In this document: positions 1-10,752 of the stretch, piece after piece
Layout: each line of letters starts with the position of its first letter
Position numbering within the stretch: the stretch's first letter is position 1
From: Pectinophora gossypiella
Taxonomy: Eukaryota; Arthropoda; Insecta; Lepidoptera; Gelechiidae
Length of the DNA stretch: 64,000 nt
Direction of reading: 5' to 3'
NCBI RefSeq assembly: GCF_024362695.1
Contig: NC_065424.1
Location: 7,194,786 to 7,258,785 of the forward strand
Notes under the pieces: model-generated
Databases searched by the model: none
Seen by the model: only the letters and a program-made list of their open reading frames with translations
Told to the model about the DNA's origin: nothing
Made by a program: the position numbers and the translations under genes

Positions 1-617
1 AGATTCGGAATTCCCGAGAAAATAATCACCGACAACGGTACTCAGTTTTCATCGGAAGAATTTAAATTGTTCAGCAGGACATGGGAATTCATACATGAGA
101 CTAGTTCGCCTCTATATCCACGTTCAAATGGACTTGCGGAGCGTAATGTGCGCACGGTGAAGCTGCTTATGATTAAAGCAGAAGAAACAGGCGAAGACTG
201 GCAACTTGCGGTACTTAATTTTAGAAATTCTCCGGTAACTGGAGAGCAGTACTCACCTGCACAATTACTAATGAGTCGTCGTCTGAACACTAGATTACCA
301 ATTTGTGACAAGAATCTCCAACCAAAAACTGTGAACAAAGAAACAGTAAAAGCAGACAGACACAGAAGAATAAATAAATACAAAGAAAATTATGACAAAG
401 GAACACGACAACTGGGGAGTTTAAAATCCTAATGATCCCGTGAAGATGAGGAATAAAAACGTATGGATTAATTCAAAAGTAATCAGTAACGCTAGAGGTA
501 ATCGCTCATACTGGGTGGAAACGGAAAATGGTGGAGTTCTCCGCCGCAATCGGCAACATCTGTTAAATATACCTAAATACAGTAAAAACGCACCAGCACA
601 GTCATTCACTAAACAAG
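1..617 (+). pseudogene. Ty3/gypsy pol 3' end: integrase core and C-terminal part
   Basis: The reading frame is open from the first base. It enters the integrase core at the second catalytic Asp (DNGTQF, Asp codon 31-33) and reaches the catalytic Glu (SNGLAERN, Glu codon 139-141), a D-35-E spacing typical of retroelement integrases. The frame stops at 430-432. Related C-terminal residues (RSYWVETENG then RRNRQHL) continue in another frame from 440 to about 590, so there is one frameshift. The element enters from the left edge; its 3' LTR is at 1210-1322. The family call is firm, the clade is not. Confidence 0.85.
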
Positions 618-636
618 TGAGTCACCGTCCCGCAAG

Positions 637-703
637 CGTAGACTGGGAGCATGTCAGCTCATCTCCTAATCTGCGCGTCGCAGGTTCGAGTCCCGCGCCG
701 CAA
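637..703 (+). repeat. tRNA-like remnant with B-box
   Basis: A canonical Pol III B-box, GGTTCGAGTCC, lies at 683-693, preceded by an anticodon-arm-like stretch resembling tRNA-Arg. The 5' half is too diverged for a cloverleaf, so this is probably the head of an old SINE or a degenerate tRNA inserted behind pol. It is not a functional tRNA gene. Confidence 0.4.
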
Positions 704-850
704 AATGAAAAAAAAAACACGAAGCGGTAGAATAGTGCGTCCGCCTACCCGTTATAACTTCGATTAAAGACGATTATTAATCATCATCACAATGAACTAT
801 ACGTGCATTTACTATACAACTTTGATATATTTATAACTATGATCAATTAA

Positions 851-954
851 AAAAATTAATTAATTAATGGAATTAATGGATTATGGAATTCTATAGTCTC
901 TGCTTACCCCGGTGGGAAGTAGGCGTGAGTTTATGTATGTATATTGTATGTATG
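851..954 (+). mobile_element. 5'-truncated SINE/LINE 3' end with TATG tail
   Basis: About 104 bp ending in a TATG-repeat tail. It is flanked by a 13-bp direct repeat TATGATCAATTAA (838-850 and 955-967), although the first bases of the right copy merge with the TATG tail. The CTCTGCTTACCCCGG..GGCGTGAGTTTATG motif looks like a lepidopteran non-LTR/SINE terminus. It lies in the 3' noncoding part of the gypsy element and so inserted after it. Confidence 0.65.
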
Positions 955-967
955 TATGATCAATTAA

Positions 968-1209
968 TTTGTAATTTTGCATAGAAAAAAATAACTTATG
1001 TTTAAAATCATAAAGATAAGAAGAAGATAAAGTAAAAAAATAATAAATACATTTATTACTTAAAAAATATATGTTCTAAATTATAATCTATGATTGTTTA
1101 TTTAATTAACGATTTTCGTAACGAGTTAGGTAACAATAGTAAATACTTATTGAATCTTGTATTGTTATATTCATTCTGCTGTTTTGTTCAGATACTTTAA
1201 GGAGGGAGA
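968..1209 (+). other. 3' noncoding part of the gypsy element with polypurine tract
   Basis: AT-rich and without coding potential. The purine run AAGGAGGGAGA at 1199-1209 directly abuts the LTR, as expected of a plus-strand primer. Confidence 0.6.
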
Positions 1210-1322
1210 TGTAGTAAGTAGGTAGTCTTAGTATTATTTATAATATTGTATGTGGGTAATCTTGCATGAATAAATCAGTCATTACAAAGATGTCGTTTGA
1301 CTCAGACCCCTATACTACTACA
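1210..1322 (+). repeat. 3' LTR of the left-edge Ty3/gypsy element
   Basis: A 113-bp segment with inverted ends TGTAGTA..TACTACA, a polypurine tract immediately upstream and an AATAAA at 1269. The matching 5' LTR and target duplication lie outside the window, so the call rests on end structure and on the pol remnant upstream. Confidence 0.75.
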
Positions 1323-1821
1323 GTCACTGACATTTTCTCTCTTCCATTTCGACTCCATATTCTTGTGTACGCGATATATTTTTGTGTGTAATAAAACCCA
1401 GTGTAATCCTCATCAACTGTAAACGATTGTAATATTGGACATAATAAAACCAACCGATATGGGCGACTGAATACCTGTGCATATTTATTTCGACAATTCC
1501 ACGTAACGACATTATTTACTTTCAGTGTAGCTAGCGTGTGAACACGAACCACGGCCCGAAAAGTTAGAATCAACTGACCGAACGTGAAATATGTACGGAA
1601 AGTAGAGACATCTATCTAATTTTCGGGTGCATTAATATAGCCTCAGTCCCATTCTGTTCTACGCATAATCCTGCCTATTCCATTAATTTTAAATTTAAGG
1701 CATGGAAATTAGTTTTCATGAAAATACAACCGAATAATAAATTTATATTAACAATAAACAAATTAATAATAATTCATCATGACCAAAAAATTAAAATTAC
1801 TTCTTTTTCAAATTACGTGGC
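1323..1821. other. No recognisable feature
   Basis: AT-rich spacer. Short reading frames on both strands have no recognisable motif. I see no gene or repeat structure. Confidence 0.5.
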
Positions 1822-2400
1822 ATGGCATGCCACGGAGCGTTAAGTTCGTTTCTAATTATCTTTGCGAGTGTGGCAGTTACTGCGGAACACCTGACAGCAG
1901 GAGGTGACCTTTCTGAAGAATGTAGACAAATAGTACCAATCGTAATGTTGTTTGACTTATCATATTCCCAATGGGAAGATTTATAGAGGAACGGTTAGAC
2001 CGAAATCCCCTCATCATCAGTTATGGCAAGATGGGGTGAAATTTCTAAAAACTGTAAATTATTAAAAAAAAAGAGGGCAATAAAATACGATTGATTGAAA
2101 GTACGGTACCATCTATTAAAAACTTTATTAAAACGCTAGAAGGGATGCAAAGTCTTTGTAAAATTTTAAGTAGAAAATATAACTTAAACGCAATGCTCAC
2201 TAAAAATTTTAACCAAGACCCAGTTGAAAACATTTTTGGCAATGTACGAAGTTTAGGAGTGAGAAATATTTCTCCCAGTTGCCTCACATTTGAGGGTGCT
2301 TTTACTGAATATTTTTTTGACAAAAATAATAAAATGTTGTAAAGTATGCCGTAGTACAATGGTTTCTAACAAATCAACAGGTCTTGATTATATTAGAGCA
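1822..2400 (+). pseudogene. P-element (THAP9-like) transposase remnant
   Basis: The C-terminal half of a P-superfamily transposase in several frames. An open stretch from ATG 1822 contains a weak DLSEECRQ..VMLFD segment. Around 1995-2055 another frame gives SPHHQLWQDGVKFLKTV. From about 2064 a third frame gives KNFIKTLEGM then TKNFNQDPVENIFGNVRSLG, the conserved 'NQDxxENfFg' block of P/THAP9 proteins. At least two frameshifts and a stop at 2340-2342 make it non-functional. The THAP DNA-binding domain and N-terminal catalytic region are absent. Confidence 0.75.
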
Positions 2401-3818
2401 GAATAATACAATAGGACTTAAACGATGGCTTTGCTACCTTTCTGAACAATTGACAAACTGTTTCAATGATGTTCAAGATATAGCTACAACATATATAAAA
2501 ACAAATTCTAAGTTTTCCCAATAATTGTGAGATACATAACGAGAATGTAAAAAATATTTTTATGGTATAGAATTGAATTGATATTCAGTTGGTGCAAATC
2601 AATTAATCGCATTTTATCGGGTAAATTAACATAATAGATGATTCCATCAAGCAGAAGGCCCAGAATTATTACAATACTCATAAACATAAAAAATATTAAG
2701 ATAGTTGTAACAACTTAATGCGCCCAAATGATTTCCTGTGAAATTAGATAGGTTGTAACAACCATATTATAATTCATAATCATAGATTTTGGTGTACAAT
2801 AACTAAAAGAAATAGTTTAACTTTATTAACCAATGATCTTTATGTTAGCCCAAAGCAAGCAAGGTATTAACATGGTTTATTAATACCTATCTACTTGTAC
2901 AAGAAACCTGATACTTATCAATAAAAGTAATTGTAACTTGGATTACTCTGAAGATCCCCTATTGTTTGTTTGTCACAAAAATAAAACATATGTGTCAATT
3001 TGATTTCTGTTTCACTTATTTATATGGAGAACTAACTAAAATTTTACCTACAACTGACCTCTTTATCATTTTCTTTGATGTTTAAGAAATATTATTGTAA
3101 ATTTAATAAATTCAACAAAGTTGTGGGTAGATATTTTAGTTTCCTGACCTTTCCCACAATAAAATATAAGAAAATTTAGTAATATGTGGTTGTGTGCACA
3201 CGTATAGCACACATGCACAATTTAGTTCCTCCTTAATATTGCTTGGCGGCGCTTAAGTGCTAGCGATTTCATTCATTCACTCAAGCGCCCTCTCTTTTCC
3301 TTTATGGACGTAGTATTACTCTTTGACACGAACACAGATAAATGACGTAACATGGCGGCCGCTGGCGCAGCGACCGTGAGCGCCCTCTGGAGGAATGTTG
3401 ACAGGAAGTCAAGATAAATTATTTAATTCATAGATATAAAGCATAGAACGGTTACTGACAACCGAAGCATAATTCATAGAACGGTTACTGATGATGGGTT
3501 TTTAAAAATAAAATTTGTTTTTTGTATTTTTACTTCTATTTTTTTTCCTTTTAAATAATGCTCTACTTTTATTTTTTTATATTCTTGTAATTTTAAAATC
3601 AAACCATGTTAATTTCTTTATTATTTAGATACATGACTTGGTAGTCTGCAAGGTCAAAGAATTCCCAGTCCATAATTTGTAATACATTAGGATAATCATG
3701 ATACAAGAAACTCTTGCAATTTAATAAAATGAACACTCATTTTATTAAATTGCTAATATACTCTCGGGGGCGGTTTAACCCCTAGGGAAACTATAATAAG
3801 AAATCCTTAATTAGCACT
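2401..3818. other. AT-rich spacer with short repeats
   Basis: No coding potential. A 17-bp direct repeat CATAGAACGGTTACTGA occurs at 3442-3458 and 3475-3491. GC-richer patches with GCGCCCTC occur at 3285-3295 and 3380-3390. Residual P-element flank may extend to about 2530. Confidence 0.5.
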
Positions 3819-4179
3819 AATGATGCTAATTCCTGTAGACCATCTATTAATTTTAAAATGAATGAATAAACCTGGCCAATAGAATAGGTATCTCGCTGGT
3901 ATGCAGCCCGTTTGACGTGTGCTGTCGACGTAATTCTGTCGGATTATTGACAAATGTAAACTTTACAGGTTTTTAGATTTCTGCCTAAAATTTACGTGTT
4001 TCATAAATTGTATGTCCGTCGATTACCCGTGCCACACTGGATCAGATTGAAAAAAAAAAAGGAACTTACGATTTTTTTGTCAAAATGTCATTTTGTTATG
4101 CCAATCGATAGAAAAAAAATCGATACAATCAACATTGAATACTTGTGTTATTACCGAAAAACTAATATTTTATGATATA
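3819..4179 (+). mobile_element. MITE-A, left arm, interrupted by a gypsy insertion
   Basis: Reads ATGATGCTAATTCCTGTAG inward and is the reverse complement of sequence at the far side of the retrotransposon (10176-10752): GCACACTGGATC, TGTTATGC.AATCGATAG and ACCGAAAAACTAATATTT are shared in inverted order. A related, separate copy is at 9086-9398. The TA preceding ATGATGC suggests a TA target. No transposase is present, so this is a non-autonomous inverted-repeat element. Confidence 0.75.
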
Positions 4180-4539
4180 TGTGGGGTATGAGTGTGTGTA
4201 GGTGTTTGAGGTGTAAGAGAGTAAGGTGATGGTAAGATAAAGGAGAAGGAATGAGACGGAATTGAAAGACAGAGAAACAGGATATGCGAGGTACAGGTGT
4301 ACGAGAAGGAGGGAAGATACGAGCGAAGACGGAAGGAACTGGATATAGCGGAAGAGTGAGAGGTAAGGAGTGAAAGGGACGGGAGATTAGAAAAGATGGC
4401 GAAAGTGTGTGCGCGTGGTACTGGAAATGGTTTTTTCTAAATTACTCAAAAGTGATATTTAAGTGCATTTTTGTTGTAAAACTTTAAAAAATAAACAGTG
4501 GGAATTAGGCTTGGATGTTTTTCTCCGCTCCCTCCCACA
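4180..4539 (+). repeat. 5' LTR
   Basis: 360 bp, TGTGGG..CCCACA. An AATAAA near 4490 could serve as the R/U5 polyadenylation signal. No consensus TATA box is obvious in U3. Its partner is at 9816-10175. Confidence 0.93.
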
Positions 4540-4543
4540 TTTT

Positions 4544-4556
4544 TGGGGGCTCGTCC
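4544..4556 (+). other. Primer-binding site, tRNA-Pro type
   Basis: TGGGGGCTCGTCC begins 4 nt after the LTR. It matches the first 13 nt of the 18-nt tRNA-Pro site seen in full in the related element at 12164-12181; the last 5 nt have diverged. Confidence 0.7.
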
Positions 4557-4612
4557 AACGGAAAACGGATTTCAACCACGCAGTGCTACACATTCACGAC
4601 TAACGACGCGAC

Positions 4613-5647
4613 ATGCCACGCGGTATGGCCACGACGACAAAAGAGAAGACGAAATATGAAGACGATAAAGACGATTACGACGGCGATGGCAGCGGCGATG
4701 CTCTGCTACAACTTTCATACGGCGTTATCCCTAATTTCGACGGGGTTGACAAAATATACCCAGTGACCAAATGGGTACAAGACGTTGAAGACCACGCGGA
4801 GATATGCGGGTGGAGTCCTCTACAAACACTCCTCTTCGCCAGGCGATCTCTAACAGGAACGGCAGCGTTATGGTTACGCTCCGAAAGCACGTTCAGAAGC
4901 TGGAACGAATTAAAGACTGCCATAACGAAGGAATTTCCAGACGTGATGGACCAGAAGACGGCACACGAAGTTATGTCTGCACGCAAAAAACGTGTAGATG
5001 AGTCGTATCTGGAATATGTTTTCATCATGCGTGAACTCGGTAAACGCGGAAGAATGCCGGATTATGTAGCTATCAAATATATAATCGAAGGCATACAAGA
5101 CTTGGAAATAAATAAGCTTATGCTATATGGTATCACTACCTACTCGGAGTTAAAGGAAAAACTCAAGATTTATGAACAATATAAAGAAAACATCAAGAAA
5201 CAACGAAGTGAAAGAACGACGTCATTTATCAAGAACGACAGATATCAACATTTTCAAGCGCAAAAAGTAAGATGTTACAGCTGTGGAAAATATAATCATT
5301 TATCAGAACAATGTCCGTATCGCCAGCAAGGTGTTAAGTGCTTCAGATGTAATAAGTTCGGTCATATTGCTCCAGAGTGCCCAGAAAACAAAATGGAGGC
5401 GAAGACATCTTTGCCAACAACAGGAATTCATTCATCGGAGAGAGAAAAACCGCATACGACGACTTATCAAACATCGGATAACTTCGGCAAACATCGGCCG
5501 CATGAAGATTGGCGAAAACGACCGAGACAGCCACTGAAGCAAAGTTACTTCAATTTGCAGTATGAGGGCGCTGCTTCCAACGAGGACACTAACGAAGTTC
5601 AACACGATTCATTCATCAGAATACAAAACGAAGATAGAAACGGATGA
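4613..5647 (+). CDS. gag: Gag polyprotein of the Ty3/gypsy element
   Basis: 344 residues from ATG 4613, a plausible start 57 nt after the primer site. An acidic N-terminus (about residues 11-27) precedes a capsid-like region (PNFDG about 41-45; W and E residues; ARRSLTGTAALWLRSE), as in other gypsy Gags. Two CX2CX4HX4C zinc knuckles follow, starting at Cys221 (CYSCGKYNHLSEQC) and Cys243 (CFRCNKFGHIAPEC), expected to bind the genomic RNA. The reading frame is intact. Pol lies one nucleotide forward (+1, or -2) and overlaps from about 5562, suggesting translational frameshifting or a lost frame. A homologous Gag is at 12300-14203. Confidence 0.88.
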   Translation: MPRGMATTTKEKTKYEDDKDDYDGDGSGDALLQLSYGVIPNFDGVDKIYPVTKWVQDVEDHAEICGWSPLQTLLFARRSLTGTAALWLRSESTFRSWNELKTAITKEFPDVMDQKTAHEVMSARKKRVDESYLEYVFIMRELGKRGRMPDYVAIKYIIEGIQDLEINKLMLYGITTYSELKEKLKIYEQYKENIKKQRSERTTSFIKNDRYQHFQAQKVRCYSCGKYNHLSEQCPYRQQGVKCFRCNKFGHIAPECPENKMEAKTSLPTTGIHSSEREKPHTTTYQTSDNFGKHRPHEDWRKRPRQPLKQSYFNLQYEGAASNEDTNEVQHDSFIRIQNEDRNG

Positions 5648-7597
5648 TCAAATATCGATCAATGAAGTTAGCAGCCCAATGTTACTCAAGGTCAAGTCAC
5701 AGATAACAGGTTATGACGAAAAAAATGGCGATTCCACCGGAACAAATGTGAACAAACACGATTTACACGATAATATGAAGAAAAAGTTGTTGAAGAAGAT
5801 TTAAATTCAAGGAAAATGTTATGAAAACTGTCTTGTGGATAGCGGCAGCGATATAAATATAATCAGTGAAGAGATTAATGCGGGATTTTCGACCGGAAAG
5901 CGGATAAATACAAGTTTAACATTATCAGGACTTGGAAACTACAAAGTGAAGGCAAACAGCGCAATTACATGTGAAATTATCATAGATGGAAGAAAATACT
6001 ACAACGTAAAGTTCTACGAAGTGACAAAAGAGTGCATGCCATTCGAAATCATACTAGGAAATGACTTTTTAAGGACAGTAACTACAGTTATAAATAGGTG
6101 CTCAGTGTGGTTTATGCCGAAAGATGAAGAGTGGATGTGTAGTTTGTTGTGTAAAGAGAATGAGGATGAGGTGAATAATCTTTGTTCCACAGGTCACATC
6201 AAGAACACCGAGGTAAGAAAAGAAGTCCAGCAGTTAGTGCAAAACTACCAACCACATCAGATCTACGAGTCACCTATCAAGATGAAGATTGTGCTCAAAG
6301 ACGAAGTTCCAGTAGTTCAACGGCCACGACGGTTATCTCTGAAGGAACAACAAGAAGTAGAAGATCAGGTAAACGAGTGGAAAAGAAGTGGAATAGTACA
6401 GGTGAGTCATTCAGAGTATTGTAGTCCAGTGACAATTGCAAGGAAAAAAGATGGGACAGCAAGAGTGAGTATTGATTATAGAAAAATAAAAACAAAGAAA
6501 GTGAAAGATGAATTTCCCCTTCCATTCATTGACGACTGCATAGATAAATTATCTGATGCCAAAGTGTTTACTTGTCTAGATATGAAAAATGGATTTTTCC
6601 ATCTACCAGTGAGTGAAGAGTCGATAAAGTACACATCATTTGTGACCCACAATGGTCAATATGAATTCACAAGGGCTCCTTTTGGCTTATCTATTTGCCC
6701 AAGCTATTTTATGAGGTTTATATCTGTCATATTCAGAGAATATATAACAAGAGGTTGGATGATTGTTTACATTGACGATATTATTATTACAGCAAAAGAT
6801 GAACAGGAGGGCTTGCAAAGACTACAGATGACACTTCAGACGGCAGCCAATTATGGATTGCAAATAAATTGGAAAAAAGCTAGCCTACTTATGACGAACA
6901 TCAACTTCCTGGGACACAGAATTGAAAATGGAGAAGTGAGACCATCACAGGACAAAATAGAAGCTGTGGCCAAGTTCCCAGAGCCTAAGACACTCAAGCA
7001 ATTACATAGCTTTGTGGGCCTAGCATCATATTTCAGGAAGTATATACCAAACTTCGCATTCATTGCAAGTCCACTTACCAATTTGTTAAGAAAAGATTCA
7101 AAATTCGAATTTGGAGAAAGAGAAAGAGTTTCATTCAATACACTAAAGCAGAAGCTAACAGACGACCCAGTTTTGAAGATATATAACCAAAAATATGAGA
7201 CAGAAGTACATACAGATGCCTCCAGCTTGGCGTATGGTGCTATTTTGATGCAAAAAGATGAACATGGAGATATACATCCAGTGTACTACATGAGCAAGAA
7301 GACTAATGATTTTATGAGAAGAAATATGGTAGTTATGTACTAGAAACATTGGCTGTTATCGAAGCAGTAAAAAGATTCAGACATTATCTACATGGAATAA
7401 GGTTCAGAATTATCACGGATTGTCAAGCGTTCAAGATGACATTACAGAAAAAGGATTTAACGGCTAGAGTAGCCAGATGGGCTTTATTCTTACAGGAATT
7501 TGACTTCATTATTGAGTACAGAGCGGGAAAGAAGATGCAGCATGTAGATTATTGCAGATGCACTCAGCCGCAACCCTTTTGTAGGCCTGCTGAATAA
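5562..7597 (+). pseudogene. pol: Pol: protease, reverse transcriptase and RNase H
   Basis: The aspartic protease active site DSGSDINI lies at about 5838-5861. The RT spans about 6280-6960 with DYRKI, FGLSICPS and the catalytic YIDD box at 6768-6779. A connection region and RNase H (HTDASSLAYGA about 7210) follow. A TAA at 5802-5804 interrupts the frame upstream of the protease. A one-base shift near 7320 moves RNase H into a second frame (SYVLETLAVIEA, then TDCQAF), and another break lies near 7560. The remaining catalytic motifs are intact, so damage is limited but enough to prevent a full polyprotein without recoding. Confidence 0.85.
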
Positions 7598-8708
7598 CCT
7601 GCATGAAAGCTTAAGAAAAGCTCAAGAGACAGATGAAGGAATAAAGGCGATTTGTGCTATTTTAAAAGATAAACCATATGAAGATTATAGTTTACAAGAT
7701 GGATTACTCTACAAGGGTACAGAGAAGCTATTAGTAGTACCAATGGCCATGGAAACAGGTATAATAGAGAAGGCACACTCAAATGGACATTTCGCAGTAA
7801 AGAAGACAATAGAACTTATCAGTAAAAGCTACTACATAAAGAACTTGGAAGTAAAAGTACAGAACTACATAGCTACATGTATACCATGCTTACTAGCAAC
7901 AAGGAAGAACAAGAAGGAAGGATTTCTTAACCCAATAGACAAAGGAGAGACACCATTAAGTACTATACATCTTGACCATATTGGGCCCATGACCGAGACC
8001 AAGAAACAGTATAATAATATATTTACAGTCATTGACGGCTTTACAAAGTTTGTGTGGTTATTTCCGACCAAAGGCGTGACTGCAAAAGAGACAAATGACT
8101 TTACACAGTATTGTAAAGATGAAGGTATAAAGCATGTACTAATCACCACAGGCATTCCACGCGGAAATGGACAAGTAGAACGTGTTCACAGAACATTGAT
8201 ATCTGTTCTCACAAAATTATGCATTGAAGATCCAAGCTTATGGTACAAGCATGTGAGCAGAATACAAAGAGCAATAAACAGCACACACCATAGAAGCATC
8301 AGCACCACTCCATTCCAACTACTAACAGGATCAAAAATGAGAACTGGTAAAGATGACCGAATATATGAGTTACTACAGCAAGAAGAAAGAGACAACTTTA
8401 TAGAAGAAAGACAGGAATTACGTAGAAAAGCTAAAGAACAAATACAGAAAATACAGGAAGAAAATAAACGAAATTACAATAGAAACAGAGAAGAAAGTAA
8501 TAAATACAAAGTTGGAGACTTCGTAGCCATCAAAAGAACACAATTTGGAAGCGGAATGAAGCTGAAACCAAAATTTCTAGGACCCTACAAGGTCACCAAA
8601 GTGAAGAGGAATGACCGCTATGATGTAGAGAAGGTAAATGACAGCACAGAGGGCTCCAAAAGAACATCATCCTCTGCTGACAATATGAAGAAATGGCCAG
8701 AAGATTAA
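7598..8708 (+). pseudogene. pol: Pol: integrase with internal deletion
   Basis: A linker (HESLRKAQETDEG) leads into the zinc-binding H2C2 domain (HSNGH..CIPCLL about 7770-7895). The catalytic core has its first Asp (LDHIGPM about 7972) and the Glu in RGNGQVERVHRT (about 8160). The segment that normally carries the second Asp of the D,D-35-E triad is missing: the protein passes from the post-Asp1 strand (FPTKGVTAKE) straight to FTQYCKDEGI. This looks like an in-frame deletion, so the integrase should be catalytically dead. A GPY/F-like module (FLGPYKVTKV about 8575) and the stop at 8708 complete the C-terminus. Confidence 0.82.
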
Positions 8709-9085
8709 CAACATCTATATCAAAGGTATATTACTTATTTACAGGGAAGAATTTTCTCTCATTTTTTTTATTATTTCATTTTTCTTTGCATGTTATGATG
8801 AAAGATGAATGGATGTGAAGCATATTAGGTAGAGCACCTATCACTTTAAGATTGTATTAAAATAAAAACAATTGTTTGGATGTTTATAACATTTAATTCA
8901 TAAAATCATAAGTTGTTTCATAAAGTAAGAAGTAAAAATCTGTATAAGTAAACTATAAGAATAAAAAAAAATATTATGTTGTAACTTACCTGTGTTCTTC
9001 TTTAATCTATTAGGAGTAAAAAACTGAAAGTATGACTTATGTTTTATGTCAAGTTGTGTAACCTAAAATACTACAAATAAGCTTT
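8709..9085 (+). other. 3' noncoding part of the gypsy element, proximal
   Basis: AT-rich, no reading frame. It belongs to the retrotransposon between the integrase stop and the MITE-A insertion. Confidence 0.55.
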
Positions 9086-9398
9086 AATGGTGCTAATTCC
9101 TGTAAATACCATCTAATTTTATTTTAAGTTATATCTGTCATTTTCTTATCCGCCGAAAAGGAAAGGGACGGGTAATTGACAAGCATAAAATTTATGGAAC
9201 ACACGTCAATTTTAAGCACAAATCTAAACCAACCGTCTAAAAATTTTACATCAGTCAATAATCCGACACATTCATTTACTCATTGTTCCTAAAATTAAGA
9301 GCTGTGAATCATCCGTCCCTTTCCTTTTCGACGGATATGAAAATGACGGATATAACTTAAAATAAAATTAGGCGGTGTTTGCAGGAATCGGGGCCATT
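9086..9398 (+). mobile_element. MITE-A, intact copy inside the retrotransposon
   Basis: 313 bp with terminal inverted repeats of about 85 bp: ATGGTGCTAATTCCTG at the left pairs with its complement at the right end. Both arms carry TTATTTTAAGTTATAT and a CGNCGAAAAGGAAAGGGACGG block. A TA dinucleotide flanks both ends, consistent with a Tc1/mariner-type TA target. It has no coding capacity. Relatives lie at 3819-10752 (split) and 46672-46858. Confidence 0.8.
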
Positions 9399-9815
9399 AT
9401 GTTACTTACTTACCTATATTTTTCTTAAATCTAATAAAAGTCTAATAACTAATAGTTAAACTATGTTTTAAGATCCTGCAACTTACAAACTTAAACCTAT
9501 TTATATTTAATTAAGAGTTACAATACTATGCCTACATAATGAATATACAAAGTGTTACTTGTTGTTTTAAACTCTGGATAATTAAGGCTATACTTATAAT
9601 TAAACCTAATACTAGAGTGTCAATATTTTTGTATGGTAGAGTCAACAAATTCATTTCATATTTTTTTTTATATAAACATATTTAATAGAAACATAAGATG
9701 ATAAGATAAGATGTAACTTGATGATGTTGTATGACGGAAAATGACAGAATGTAAGGTGATGAGTATATCCTGAAGTCTGCAGTCTGAGAACAGACTGGTG
9801 GTCAGGACGGCCGAA
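9399..9815 (+). other. 3' noncoding part of the gypsy element, distal
   Basis: AT-rich with no reading frame. The bases just before the 3' LTR are not strongly purine-rich, so the plus-strand primer is unclear. Confidence 0.55.
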
Positions 9816-10175
9816 TGTGGGGTATGAGTGTGTGTAGGTGTTTGAGGTGTAAGAGAGTAAGGTGATGGTAAGATAAAGGAGAAGGAATGAGACGGAATTG
9901 AAAGACAGAGAAACAGGATATGCGAGGTACAGGTGTACGAGAAGGAGGGAAGATACGAGCGAAGACGGAAGGAACTGGATATAGCGGAAGAGTGAGAGGT
10001 AAGGAGTGAAAGGGACGGGAGATTAGAAAAGATGGCGAAAGTGTGTGCGCGTGGTACTGGAAATGGTTTTTTCTAAATTACTCAAAAGTGATATTTAAGT
10101 GCATTTTTGTTGTAAAACTTTAAAAAATAAACAGTGGGAATTGGGCTTGGATGTTTTTCTCCGCTCCCTCCCACA
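9816..10175 (+). repeat. 3' LTR
   Basis: 360 bp, same length as the 5' LTR, with one visible difference (G at 10143). Followed by TATA, the target duplication. Confidence 0.93.
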
Positions 10176-10752
10176 TATATGATAACAAATGTGTTTTTTT
10201 ACTATGAAACGAAAACTAAATTTCTCTGGTACTCCAAGGCTGGTAGCGATCTAGTCTTCTCGTGTCAAACGTAATCTTCTACGACTGTTCAGGTGTAATA
10301 AAGTGAAAAAATTGCATCAATGCAGGTGCCGGTTTGCCTGCTATGACCGAAAGTAGGTGCTTTTTAGCATATTTTCAAGTACTGTTGAGCGTTATAATTC
10401 ATACTACTAATTATGATTTTTTTATGCGTCCGCTGTTCACTAATTACATTATATTATGTCTTAATTAATACATTGAGATCATTTGAATACATTTAATTTA
10501 GTTCCATAGTAAAAAACACATTTGTCATCATATCTCGTTAAATATTAGTTTTTCGGTAAAAACACAAGTATTTAATGTTGAGTGTATCGCTTTTTTCTAT
10601 CGATTAGCATAACAAAATAATGGTTTTTGACAAAAAAAATCGTAGGTTCCTTTTTTCAAATCCGATCCAGTGTGCCTCCCTTTCTTTTCGGCGGATTAGC
10701 TAATGAGGTTATAACTTAAAATTAAATGGTGCCTACAGGTATTAGCACCATT
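10176..10752 (+). mobile_element. MITE-A, interior and right arm
   Basis: Continues the element broken at 4179. A unique AT-rich interior precedes the complement of the left arm from about 10500, ending in TAGCACCAT. The arms share blocks such as GGATC.GAT.TGAAAA and CGAT.GCATAACA in inverted order. The interior has no open frame. Confidence 0.7.

Larger units (their letters stand above)
4180..10175 (+). mobile_element. Complete Ty3/gypsy LTR retrotransposon (5,996 bp)
   Basis: Two 360-bp direct LTRs (4180-4539, 9816-10175) begin TGTGGGG and end CCCACA and differ at one base that I can see (A 4507 versus G 10143). A 4-bp target duplication TATA lies at 4176-4179 and 10176-10179. Internally: primer-binding site, gag with two CCHC knuckles, protease, RT, RNase H, integrase in Ty3/gypsy order, then about 1.1 kb of noncoding DNA with a MITE-A insertion. 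Near-identical LTRs mean recent insertion, yet pol is defective, so mobilisation in trans is likely. Confidence 0.93.
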
